A DNA stretch of 19,508 nt from Verrucomicrobia bacterium UBA3063 (GTDB lineage: Bacteria; Verrucomicrobiota; Verrucomicrobiia; Methylacidiphilales; Verrucolacustridaceae). Shown piece by piece: positions 1-7,001 of this stretch. The stretch covers positions 3,634 to 23,141 of the forward strand of contig DFCD01000115.1 of NCBI GenBank assembly GCA_002366885.1. The letters are read 5' to 3'. Numbering within the stretch: the first letter of the stretch is position 1; every line of letters begins with the position of its first letter. Both the position numbers and the translations under genes were made by a program. The notes under the pieces were generated by a model. It saw only the letters and a list, made by a program, of their open reading frames with translations. It was not told the origin of the DNA and did no database searches.

Positions 1-957
1 CTTCGCAGGATATACCGCATCCAGGAAAAAGAGCCCGGCTTTCTCGGCGCTTTGCGGGGCCTTTTTTCCCGCCGCCACCGGGATGTGGCCGCCGTGGACG
101 GCATCGACCTGGAGATCGGCGCGGGGGAACTCGTCGGCTTTCTCGGACCAAACGGGGCCGGAAAAACCACCACCCTGAAAATGCTCTCCGGACTTCTCCA
201 TCCCAGCAGCGGTTCCGCCCGGGTGCTTGGTTTCACGCCATGGGAACGGGAGACGGATTTTCGCCGCCAGATTTCTCTCCTGCTCGGGCAAAAGAACCAG
301 CTCGCCTGGGATCTGCCGGCGCGGGAGAGCTTCGAACTCAACCGGGCGATCTACGGAATCTCCAGGGCCGCGGCGCGGGAGACGGTGGAGGAGCTCGCCA
401 CCCTTTTGGAGGTGGGCGGACTGATGGATAAACCCGTGCGGGAGCTTTCGCTCGGCGAACGCATGAAGATGGAGCTGATCGCCGCCCTGCTGCACGGGCC
501 GAAAGTCCTTTTCCTCGATGAACCGACCCTCGGCCTGGACATCGTCTCCCAGCACCGGATCCGGGATTTTTTGCGGCGGGTGGTCGCGGAAAAGGGCATC
601 ACCACGATTCTCACCAGCCACTACCTTCAAGACATCGAGTCGCTCTGCCGGCGGGTGGTGATCATCGACCGGGGCCGGATCATCCACGACGGCCCGCTGG
701 CTGAGGTGGGCAGGAAATTTTCCGGCCACAAACAGATCGTGCTCCGGTTTTCGGGAAAACCCCCGGACCTTGCGGGCGCGGAGTGGGGGGAAATCAGCGG
801 GCGGGACGAGGCGGGCGTGCGGCTCCGCGTGGAACCCGGTCGCATTAAGGAAGTGAGCCGCCGGGCCCTCGATCTGCCCGGACTAGAGGACATCCACATC
901 GAGGCCGTTCCCGTGGAGGAGGTCATCCGAAAACTCTTCACGGAAAACAAGTCCTAG
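1..957 (+). CDS. ABC-2 type transporter ATP-binding protein, 5'-truncated by window edge
   Basis: ATPase subunit that would power a membrane exporter from the cytoplasmic side. The frame is open from base 1, giving 318 visible residues. A TTG at 52 is a poor start, because the residues before it read as the normal beginning of an ABC domain, so the true start lies off the left edge. Visible numbering: Walker A GPNGAGKTT at 49-57, Q-loop Gln near 97, signature LSLGE at 149-153 (LSLGE rather than LSGGQ), Walker B LFLDEP at 170-175, H-loop His 207. The LSLGER signature and the extended C-terminal domain recall the COG4586 subgroup of ABC-2 ATPases (my recollection). Its membrane partners are not in the window and, if adjacent, must lie upstream. 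The substrate cannot be told. The next gene is convergent, so this gene ends its operon. Confidence 0.93.
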   Translation, partial: LRRIYRIQEKEPGFLGALRGLFSRRHRDVAAVDGIDLEIGAGELVGFLGPNGAGKTTTLKMLSGLLHPSSGSARVLGFTPWERETDFRRQISLLLGQKNQLAWDLPARESFELNRAIYGISRAAARETVEELATLLEVGGLMDKPVRELSLGERMKMELIAALLHGPKVLFLDEPTLGLDIVSQHRIRDFLRRVVAEKGITTILTSHYLQDIESLCRRVVIIDRGRIIHDGPLAEVGRKFSGHKQIVLRFSGKPPDLAGAEWGEISGRDEAGVRLRVEPGRIKEVSRRALDLPGLEDIHIEAVPVEEVIRKLFTENKS

Positions 958-1009
958 TCCGGCAATTTCCTGTCGGCGCAGCGGGAAAGCGGACCAAAGG
1001 CTCCCGGGG

Positions 1010-1023
1010 CCGCCCTCGGGCGG
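1010..1023. terminator. Short GC hairpin between convergent genes, possible terminator
   Basis: A perfect 5-bp stem, CCGCC and GGCGG, closes a CTCG tetraloop. It lies just past the minus-strand ZIP stop codon and 53 bases past the plus-strand ABC stop, a sensible place for a two-way terminator. No T-rich tract follows on either strand, so termination there is uncertain. Confidence 0.3.
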
Positions 1024-1024
1024 G

Positions 1025-1762
1025 TTAGTGGGAATGTCGGACGGCAACCAGGGCGATCAGCGTGAATCCCGCCACGGCCGCCACCACCTTCGAGAGCCTC
1101 CCCTCCTTCTCCTTCAGCTCCGGCAACAACAGGTCGGAATAGGCAAGATACAGAAACGTGCCGGCGGTGGCCGCGGAAAGCGTGCCGTGGAGGAGATGGG
1201 CCCCGGAAAGATCGGCCTGCGAGGCCAGCCAGGCCCCGCCGGGTGTCGCCAGGCTGAGCAACACGGTGACGCCGAGGATCGATCCGGTCGAGCTGCTCTG
1301 CCGGCCCATCGTCACGGCCAGGGCAAAAGTGTCGGTGGCCTTGTGCATCAGGATGGCCACGGCGAGGGCCTGCTGCAGGGCTCCGGACGGGATGGAGCCG
1401 AGGGCCAGCCCTTCCAGGAGAGAATGCAGCCCCAGCATTGCTCCCAGCACGTACGCAGAGGAGGCGGAACCACCATGGGGGTGGTGCCCGTGGATTTCCG
1501 CGTGGGCGTGATGGGCGCGACGATCCAGCCAAGCCAGCGCCAGGATCAGCATGCCCCCGGTGAGACAGGTTTTCAGCCAGCCGAGATCGCCGACCGCCTC
1601 GGGAATCAGCTCGAAAAATGCCGAGGCCAGAAACGCGCCGCCGGCGAAGGTTCCCCCCAGGCAGAGCCAGGAGGTCTTGGCCCCCCTTTTTTTCAGGATC
1701 AGGGCGGAAAGCCCGCCAAACATTCCCGCGGCAAAGAGCACCAGCAGCAGGGGAAAGAGCAT
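1025..1762 (-). CDS. ZIP-family divalent metal transporter
   Basis: Inner-membrane permease of the ZIP family, which brings zinc, iron or similar divalent cations into the cytoplasm. The 245-residue protein is hydrophobic throughout, with about eight membrane segments expected for the family. The metal-site helices are visible: H113-S114 with E117-G118 (HSLLEGLALG) in helix IV, and H140-K141 (HKATDTFAL) in helix V. A histidine-rich loop at about residues 84-96 (HHAHAEIHGHHPH) sits between helices III and IV, as in many ZIP proteins. The HK in helix V resembles eukaryotic ZIP1-3-type proteins more than the usual bacterial HE. The protein ends in HSH. The start is the ATG at 1762, with a weak AGAAG ahead of it. 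It lies downstream of and co-directional with the tRNA gene. Which metal is carried is not shown. Confidence 0.9.
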   Translation of the reverse strand: MLFPLLLVLFAAGMFGGLSALILKKRGAKTSWLCLGGTFAGGAFLASAFFELIPEAVGDLGWLKTCLTGGMLILALAWLDRRAHHAHAEIHGHHPHGGSASSAYVLGAMLGLHSLLEGLALGSIPSGALQQALAVAILMHKATDTFALAVTMGRQSSSTGSILGVTVLLSLATPGGAWLASQADLSGAHLLHGTLSAATAGTFLYLAYSDLLLPELKEKEGRLSKVVAAVAGFTLIALVAVRHSH

Positions 1763-1804
1763 CGAATTCTTCTAGGGGTTTTTGTTTTCCCGATCGAGCC
1801 TGCG

Positions 1805-1825
1805 AAAAAGGGGCCGATCCTGCCC
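1805..1825 (-). terminator. Weak terminator-like hairpin behind the tRNA
   Basis: Read on the minus strand, GGGC, a seven-base loop and GCCC form a 4-bp stem, followed by C and five T. The position, just past the tRNA 3' end and before the ZIP gene, suits a tRNA terminator. The stem is short and the call is tentative. Confidence 0.3.
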
Positions 1826-1832
1826 GGATCCG

Positions 1833-1906
1833 TGGCAGTGGAGGGATTTGAACCCCCGACCCAAGGCTTATGAGTCCCTTGCTCTACCAGGCTGAGCTAC
1901 ACTGCC
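1833..1906 (-). tRNA. tRNA with CAU anticodon, probably elongator tRNA-Met
   Basis: A full cloverleaf of 74 nt without CCA. The acceptor arm GGCAGTG pairs perfectly with CACTGCC. The D arm is GCTC/GAGC with a nine-base loop. The anticodon loop CTCATAA has T33, CAT at 34-36 and A37. The T arm GGGGG/CCCTC has one G-T wobble around loop TTCAAAT. The discriminator is A, and CCA is not encoded. The G1-C72 pair argues against the initiator tRNA, which usually has an unpaired 1-72. A CAU anticodon could also be the lysidine-modified tRNA-Ile2, so Met is the likely but not proven identity. In the normal register the last anticodon-stem pair is A31-G39, a mismatch. Confidence 0.9.
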
Positions 1907-1915
1907 GAAGGATTC

Positions 1916-1944
1916 CTTCTAGCGCCGCCCGTTTTTGCCGCCAA
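1916..1944 (-). promoter_or_regulatory. Candidate promoter for the tRNA
   Basis: On the minus strand TTGGCG (1944-1939) and TAGAAG (1921-1916) are separated by 17 bases. They match the sigma-70 hexamers at 3 of 6 and 4 of 6 positions. The -10 element ends 9 bases before the mature tRNA 5' end, so a transcript would begin almost at the tRNA. Spacing and position are good; the match itself is modest. Confidence 0.35.
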
Positions 1945-1993
1945 GCCCCGGAGGAGCTTGGGCTGGGCGGCCCCCATGGCTAGGGTCGGGGGA

Positions 1994-3706
1994 ATGAGCA
2001 TCCGGGACCGCGAGGCGCGCAGTGCCAGGCTGAAGGGTCGGCTGGCCCTGGGACTGGCGCTGCTGGTTCTTTTGATGATCGCGGGATTGCTTGCCCTGCC
2101 GGCGTACCGCGCCCTCAAACGATGGCGGGCCGACCAGCTGATGAATGCCGCGGATAAGGCGGTCGAACGCGGGGCGCTGGTCGAAGCCTTTCAGTCCGCC
2201 AAGGCGGCGCACGGCCTGGATGCCGGAAACCTCCGTGCCTTGCGTATGCTCGCCGACGTATACGAGGGCAGCGGAGCCCGGGAGGCGCTTGCCTACCGCC
2301 GGGGGGTGGCCGAGAACGAGAAAGCCACCGGCCAGGACCGCGCCGCCTATCTTCGCGCGGTGATCCGCGCGGGCCGTTTCGATCTCGCGGACGAGTTTAT
2401 CCGGAAAATCGGCATGCAAGGCCGGGCCGATCCAGCGGTGGCCGCCGTGGTGGCGGAGCTCTTGCGGATGCGCGGCGAAAGCGACCAGGCAAGGGAAGTC
2501 GAGGATTTGGCGGCGGCCAAATCCTCGGCCGAGCAGAAAACCTCCGCGGAACTGCTTCAGGCCAGGGGCCGCCTGGAATCGCCCGATCCGGCGGAGCGGG
2601 CCCAGGGCCGCTCGACCCTTTTGCGGATCGCCTCGGCCAAGACGCCGGAATCCAGGGACGCCCTGCGGTTGCTCGCCGCCGCCCCGGACCGGACGGAAGC
2701 GGAAACCAGGGAAACCATCCGGCTTCTTGAGGACACCCCCCGCCCCGCCGCCGCGGACTTCTTTCTGGCAAAAACCCTCGCCCTGGAGCTTCGCCCCGAC
2801 TGGCGCGGGGCGATCCTGGAGGATGCCCGCCGCCGCTGGACGGGGGGAAACGAGGAGGAGCAGACTGCTTTGGCGGACTTCCTGCTCCGCCATGGCGATG
2901 CCGAAGGGGTGCTCGGGCTTCCGGCCAGCCGCAAGGGAAGGCTTTTTCTGCTGCGCCTGGATGCGCTCGCCCGTTTGCAGCGCTGGACAACTATTCGTGA
3001 GGAGCTTGTCCAGGCCTCCTCCGGCAAGGACGCCCTCGATCCCTTTTATCTGGAAGTGTTCCAGGCCCGCGCGGCGCAGGAGTTGCGCGAGCTCTCCATG
3101 GCGGATTTGCGCTGGAAACAGGCCATGGCCAAGGCTGCCGGCAACCCGCAAAAGCTCGAGTTCCTCGCCAAGTTTGCGGAAAAATCAGGAAACCTCGCCA
3201 TGGCCGGAGACGCTTACCGCGCCATGACCCGGTTTCCCGCCATCGCCGTCCCGGGATACCTGGGGTTGATCCGCATCGCGGAGAAAAAAGCCGATACCCG
3301 CCAGCTTCGGGACCTGATGGCGGAGCTTTCGCGCCAGCTTCCCGCGGATCCCGCCCCGAAAAACGACCTGGCCTATCTGAACCTGCTCTTCCAGGAAAAA
3401 GTCGACGACTCCCTCCGGGTCTCCGAGGAACTGGTGGCCGCCCTGCCCGAACGTCCTGCCTACCGCACCACCCTCGCCTTGGCCTACCTGCGGAAAAACC
3501 AGCCGGAAAAGGCGCTGGCCGCCTACCCCCAAACCGGGATCGACTGGTCCTCCGCGCTGCCGGGTTGGCAGGCTGTCCATGCCGCCGTGCTGGCGGCCAA
3601 CGGGCAGATGGAGCAGGCCCGCAAGCTGGCCGCCTCCATCCCTTGGGAGCGGTTGAAACCGGAGGAACGCGACCTTATCCGGACCCTCCGCGCCCCGAAG
3701 GATTGA
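1994..3706 (+). CDS. Membrane-anchored helical-repeat (TPR-like) protein, function unknown
   Basis: A 570-residue protein with a short basic N-terminus, one membrane helix at about 17-38 (LALGLALLVLLMIAGLLALP) and a long Ala/Leu/Arg-rich helical body. The body has repeated antiparallel-helix patterns typical of tetratricopeptide repeats, for example around residues 40-110 and 480-550. Such proteins usually serve as scaffolds at the membrane; no catalytic motif is visible and the partner is unknown. With a single N-terminal anchor the body most likely lies outside the inner membrane. Start choice: the ATG at 1994 has AGGG eight bases upstream and places the helix near the N-terminus. A TTG at 1958 and an ATG at 1976 in the same frame add residues that look like translated leader. 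The LysM amidase gene begins nine bases after the stop, suggesting a shared transcript and an envelope role. Confidence 0.75.
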   Translation: MSIRDREARSARLKGRLALGLALLVLLMIAGLLALPAYRALKRWRADQLMNAADKAVERGALVEAFQSAKAAHGLDAGNLRALRMLADVYEGSGAREALAYRRGVAENEKATGQDRAAYLRAVIRAGRFDLADEFIRKIGMQGRADPAVAAVVAELLRMRGESDQAREVEDLAAAKSSAEQKTSAELLQARGRLESPDPAERAQGRSTLLRIASAKTPESRDALRLLAAAPDRTEAETRETIRLLEDTPRPAAADFFLAKTLALELRPDWRGAILEDARRRWTGGNEEEQTALADFLLRHGDAEGVLGLPASRKGRLFLLRLDALARLQRWTTIREELVQASSGKDALDPFYLEVFQARAAQELRELSMADLRWKQAMAKAAGNPQKLEFLAKFAEKSGNLAMAGDAYRAMTRFPAIAVPGYLGLIRIAEKKADTRQLRDLMAELSRQLPADPAPKNDLAYLNLLFQEKVDDSLRVSEELVAALPERPAYRTTLALAYLRKNQPEKALAAYPQTGIDWSSALPGWQAVHAAVLAANGQMEQARKLAASIPWERLKPEERDLIRTLRAPKD

Positions 3707-3715
3707 TCTGCTTCC

Positions 3716-4717
3716 ATGGGCAATCCCCGGTTCGCCGCGCTCCTCGCCCTTTCCGGGACCCTCGCCCTCGGGGCGCCCGTTCCCGCCTTTCACACTGTGC
3801 AAAAAGGCGAGACCGTTTACGCCATCGCGAAACAACACGGCACCACCCCCGCCGAAATTCTCCAGGCAAACCCAGGGTTGAATCCCGCCCGGCTCCATGC
3901 CGGGGAAAAAATTCTGCTTCCGGGCAAGCAGCCCCCCCAGCCCGCCGTCTCCACCCCCGCCGCAGCCGCGTCCAAAACCAACGCGTGGTTCCGGATTCGC
4001 CAAGGGGACACCCTCTCGGCAATCTCCCGGGACACCGGCGTCGCCGTCACGGATCTGCGCCGGTGGAACAACCTGCAGGGGGACACCATCCGCCCGGGGG
4101 AACTCCTCCGCCTCCAGGCCACCCCTCCCGCGAAAAAGGCGCCCGCCAAGGACCGGGTCGCGGGAAAATCCCCGGAACCCGCCGGGCCAGCCAAAAAAAC
4201 GGTGCCGGCATGGAAATTCGTCGGGCCGGCCCGCGCCGAGATCGACGCCCCGAAAGACCGGCTGCGGGACTGGGAATACATCGTCGTCCACCACAGCGGT
4301 ACCAGCGGCGGGAACGCAAAAATCTTCGACTACTACCACTCCGAGCAGCGCGGCATGGAAAACGGCATGGCCTATCATTTTGTCATCGGCAACGGATCGG
4401 ATTCCGGGGACGGCCAGATCGAGGTGGGCCGCCGCTGGTTGAAACAACTTCAGGGGGGCCATCTCGCCAGCGAAAGCCTAAACGAGATTTCCATCGGCAT
4501 CTGCCTGGTCGGGGATTTCAGCCGTTCCCGCCTCGGACCGCGCCAAACCGCCGCCCTGATCGAGCTGGTCCAATATCTGCGTCAAACCATGCCCGACCGG
4601 ACCCTCAAATTCCGCCTGCACCGGGAAATCAACACCCGCCCGACGGAATGCCCCGGCCGGCTGTTCCCCGCTCCGGCCATCCACGAAATCCTGGATCAGC
4701 CTCGGGCCACCGGCTGA
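3716..4717 (+). CDS. Exported N-acetylmuramoyl-L-alanine amidase with two LysM domains
   Basis: Predicted cell-wall hydrolase that cuts the bond between N-acetylmuramic acid and L-alanine in peptidoglycan. The 333 residues read as a signal peptide (1-20, cleavage near LGAPVPA), LysM 1 at 25-69, LysM 2 at 91-133, a Lys/Pro/Ala linker at 135-165, and a zinc amidase domain of the Amidase_2/PGRP fold from about 185 to 325. Expected zinc ligands are present: H192 or H193 in VVHHSGT, H302 in LHREINT and C312 in TECPGR. LysM domains bind GlcNAc-containing glycans and would hold the enzyme on the sacculus. The start ATG gives the signal peptide directly. Its 3' end overlaps the 3' end of the minus-strand yjbQ by 22 bases. 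It could act in wall turnover, division or recycling. Confidence 0.92.
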   Translation: MGNPRFAALLALSGTLALGAPVPAFHTVQKGETVYAIAKQHGTTPAEILQANPGLNPARLHAGEKILLPGKQPPQPAVSTPAAAASKTNAWFRIRQGDTLSAISRDTGVAVTDLRRWNNLQGDTIRPGELLRLQATPPAKKAPAKDRVAGKSPEPAGPAKKTVPAWKFVGPARAEIDAPKDRLRDWEYIVVHHSGTSGGNAKIFDYYHSEQRGMENGMAYHFVIGNGSDSGDGQIEVGRRWLKQLQGGHLASESLNEISIGICLVGDFSRSRLGPRQTAALIELVQYLRQTMPDRTLKFRLHREINTRPTECPGRLFPAPAIHEILDQPRATG

Positions 4718-5115
4718 AATCCCAGCCACACCTTCCGGGTCCTGGGTCCGTCAAACTCCGCAAAATAAACCGTCTGCCACGTTCCGAATTTGCAACGCCC
4801 CTTTTCCAGCGGCCATGCCAGATGGTTCCCCAACATCGCCGCCTTGAGATGGGCGGCGGAGTTGCCCTCCGCATGGCGGTAGTCGCCGCTTTTCCACGGC
4901 ACGGCCCGTTCCAGGGCGGCGGCCAGATCCCGCCGAACATCCGGATCCGCCCCTTCCTGGATGGTCACCGCGGCGGTGGTGTGAGGAACAAACACGTGCA
5001 GGATCCCGTCCTGCCACCCCCTTCGGGCCGCGACCTCCTCCAGTGATTGTGCGAGGGGCACAAATTCGGTATGGCTCTGTGTGCCAATGACGACTTCTTC
5101 CCAGGGACTGGCCAT
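4696..5115 (-). CDS. yjbQ: YjbQ/UPF0047 family protein
   Basis: A 139-residue member of the UPF0047 family, annotated in databases as a secondary thiamine-phosphate synthase because E. coli YjbQ has weak activity of that kind. The true role is uncertain. The conserved core is clear: VFVPHTTAAVTIQEGADP (H45, E54), YRHAEGN (H81), AHLKAAMLG (H89) and GTWQTVYFAEFDGPRTR at 111-127. The start is ATG 5115-5113, which gives the usual family length. The open frame continues far upstream, but that part is antisense to the next gene. The gene is wedged between two plus-strand genes. Its start codon abuts the start codon of the gene at 5116, and its 3' end overlaps the amidase gene, so its promoter must lie inside its neighbour's coding sequence. 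Confidence 0.9.
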   Translation of the reverse strand: MASPWEEVVIGTQSHTEFVPLAQSLEEVAARRGWQDGILHVFVPHTTAAVTIQEGADPDVRRDLAAALERAVPWKSGDYRHAEGNSAAHLKAAMLGNHLAWPLEKGRCKFGTWQTVYFAEFDGPRTRKVWLGFQPVARG

Positions 5116-6114
5116 ATGATCGTGGTAACAGGCGGAACGGGTTTTGTCGGCCGCGAAATTTGCCGGCTTCTCGCCGACCGGGGGGCATCGGTGCGCGCCG
5201 TCGCCCGGCACGAGCCTGCGGCTTCCCTGCCATCCGGCGTATCCTTCTTCCCGGGCGATGTCACCCGATCCATTTCCCTGCGCGAGGCCATGGAAGGGGC
5301 CCAGGCCGTGATTCATTGCGTCGGCATCATCCGGGAAACGGGCGAAGCCACCTTTGACCGGATCCACCGCCATGCGGTTGCCGAGACCGTGACCGCTGCC
5401 CACCGCGCCCGCGTCCCCAGGCTGATCCTCGTCTCGGCCCTTGGCACCCGTCCTTCCGCCCCGTCGCGCTACCACCGGACAAAGTGGGCCGGCGAGGAGA
5501 TCGTCCGCCAAAGCGGCCTTGCCTACACCATCCTGCGCCCACCGGTCATCTACGGCCCGGGGGACGAATTCACCAATCTTCTGGCCGCCTGGATGCACCC
5601 TCCTCGCAGCTGGCTCACTGGAGGATTCCTCGGCATCCCGGGGGGAGATTCCGTACGACTTTGCCCCGCCCCGGTGGGTGAGGTTGCACAAGCCGTCACC
5701 CGTTCCCTCGGTCAGGAACGTGCCGTCGGCCAGGTGTTCGACCTCGCCGGACCGGAAATCTCCCTGAAGGATCTGGTTCTGGAAATCGCCCGCGCCATGG
5801 GCCTCTCCCCCACCTGGATCGAACAATCCCCCGAGGTGATCCTCGGTTTGGCCCCCTGGCTTTGGCTGACCGCGTCCAAACCGGTCCTTTTCCCCGTCCC
5901 CCTGCCGCTCTGCCACCTTGGCGCCGCCCTCGCCGAGCGCATCCTGCCCAAGCCTCCCATCACCACGGACCAGTTGACGATGCTGGCCGAGGGCCAGGTG
6001 GGCGACTCCCGGGTCGCCGAGGAAATCCTCGGTTTTCACCCCGGCCACCTCGCCGCGGGCCTGGCTTCCTACCTCCGTCCGCGCATTGGGGGAGTGGCGG
6101 ACCGGCGGCCGTGA
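5116..6114 (+). CDS. NAD(P)-binding protein of the atypical SDR, NDUFA9-like type
   Basis: A 332-residue Rossmann-fold protein of the extended/atypical short-chain dehydrogenase group, close to what is annotated as complex I NDUFA9-subunit family. Visible are the dinucleotide-binding motif TGGTGFVG at 5-12, GDVT at 47-50, VIHCVGIIRE near 65-74, a Y119-x3-K123 pair (YHRTK) and RPPVIYGPGD at 141-150. A hydrophobic stretch near 235-275 may touch the membrane. Substrate unknown; bacterial relatives are proposed to act on quinone, lipid or sugar substrates. Start: the ATG at 5116 begins the canonical MIVVTGGTGF, and AGGGA lies about nine bases upstream. In-frame starts at 5047 and 5071 would only add residues antisense to yjbQ. 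It overlaps the next gene by four bases (GTGA), so the two are translationally coupled. Confidence 0.88.
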   Translation: MIVVTGGTGFVGREICRLLADRGASVRAVARHEPAASLPSGVSFFPGDVTRSISLREAMEGAQAVIHCVGIIRETGEATFDRIHRHAVAETVTAAHRARVPRLILVSALGTRPSAPSRYHRTKWAGEEIVRQSGLAYTILRPPVIYGPGDEFTNLLAAWMHPPRSWLTGGFLGIPGGDSVRLCPAPVGEVAQAVTRSLGQERAVGQVFDLAGPEISLKDLVLEIARAMGLSPTWIEQSPEVILGLAPWLWLTASKPVLFPVPLPLCHLGAALAERILPKPPITTDQLTMLAEGQVGDSRVAEEILGFHPGHLAAGLASYLRPRIGGVADRRP

Positions 6115-7001
6115 ACGAGGCCGCCCGCACCAGCCGGATCCGGCGGGTTCTGCTTCTCGCCCTCGCCATCAACGCGGCCCTGGCAGCCGTCAAATTCTTC
6201 ATCGGATGGCGCTTGGGAAGCCTCAGCGTGCTTTCCGACGGGGTCCATTCGCTTCTCGATGGCGGGGCCAGCGTGATTGCCCTGATCGGCATCACCGCCG
6301 CCGCGCGTCCCGCGGATGCCAACCACCCGTACGGGCACCGCAAATTCGAGGTGCTCACCACCATCCTCGTGGCCGGACTGCTCTTCCTGAGCGCCTGGGA
6401 AATCCTGGGGGCGGCCTTGGGGCGCCTCTGGCGCCATGCCCCCGCCCCCGAATTCAGCGGGTGGGGAGTGTCCCTGCTTGGGCTCGGAGTCATCGCCAAC
6501 CTTGCGCTCTCCCGCTGGGAAAGAAGGGCCGGGCTGGAGGTTTCCAGCCCCCTCCTGCTGGCCGATGCAGCCCACACCCGCACCGACGTTTTTTCTTCCC
6601 TGCTGGCCATCGCCGCACTGGTTGGTAGCCGGTTCGGCCTGCCCTGGCTCGATCCCCTGCTGGCCATCGGCATTGTCGTTTTTTTGGCTCGCGCCATTTA
6701 CGAAATCCTTCTGGAGGGAGTCCGCGTCGTTTCCGACGCCACCCGCCTGGATCCCGAAATCGTCCGGTCCGTGGCCGAGGGGGTGGAAGGCGTCCGCGGA
6801 GCCCATGCCATCCGCTCCCACGGGATGGCCAACGACATCCACATTGACCTGCACATCCAGGTGGAGGAGCAACTCACCACCCGCCAGGTCTTCGAGATTG
6901 AGAACCAGGTGACGGAAGCCCTGCGGAAAAGGTTCCCCGGCGTGACCCATGTGGCCCTCCGCCACGAACCCCGCGGACTCCCGCCCGAGCCGGATGCCTG
7001 A
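6111..7001 (+). CDS. Cation diffusion facilitator (CDF) family metal efflux transporter
   Basis: Inner-membrane transporter that exports divalent cations such as zinc, iron or manganese in exchange for protons. The 296 residues hold about six membrane helices in the first 200 residues and a C-terminal cytoplasmic domain of about 85. Metal-site motifs are present: LSDGVHSLLDG with D43, H46 and D50 in helix II; HPYGHRKFE with H72 and H76; and ADAAHTRTD with D152, H155 and D159 in helix V. The C-terminal domain carries HIDLHIQVEEQL and a late histidine (VALRHEP), as in family dimerisation domains. The start is GTG 6111, overlapping the previous stop by four bases. The open frame runs further upstream, but that part is a shadow of the previous gene. 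The stop overlaps the next start by eight bases. The metal is not certain. Confidence 0.93.
   Translation: MNEAARTSRIRRVLLLALAINAALAAVKFFIGWRLGSLSVLSDGVHSLLDGGASVIALIGITAAARPADANHPYGHRKFEVLTTILVAGLLFLSAWEILGAALGRLWRHAPAPEFSGWGVSLLGLGVIANLALSRWERRAGLEVSSPLLLADAAHTRTDVFSSLLAIAALVGSRFGLPWLDPLLAIGIVVFLARAIYEILLEGVRVVSDATRLDPEIVRSVAEGVEGVRGAHAIRSHGMANDIHIDLHIQVEEQLTTRQVFEIENQVTEALRKRFPGVTHVALRHEPRGLPPEPDA

Noticed and set aside
1028..1873. A 281-residue plus-strand frame across the ZIP gene and into the tRNA
   Set aside because: It is Gln/Gly/Arg-rich, antisense to a clear ZIP transporter, and runs into a tRNA gene.
1919..3151. A 410-residue minus-strand frame opposite the helical-repeat gene
   Set aside because: Gly/Arg/Pro-rich composition with no motif, while the plus-strand frame has a membrane helix, ribosome site and neighbour spacing.
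3185..4462. A 425-residue minus-strand frame opposite the LysM amidase
   Set aside because: The plus strand encodes clear LysM and zinc amidase motifs; the antisense frame has none.
5116..6048. Upstream extension of the yjbQ frame into the NDUFA9-like gene
   Set aside because: The extension is antisense to conserved Rossmann-fold sequence, and UPF0047 proteins are about 140 residues, matching a start at 5115.
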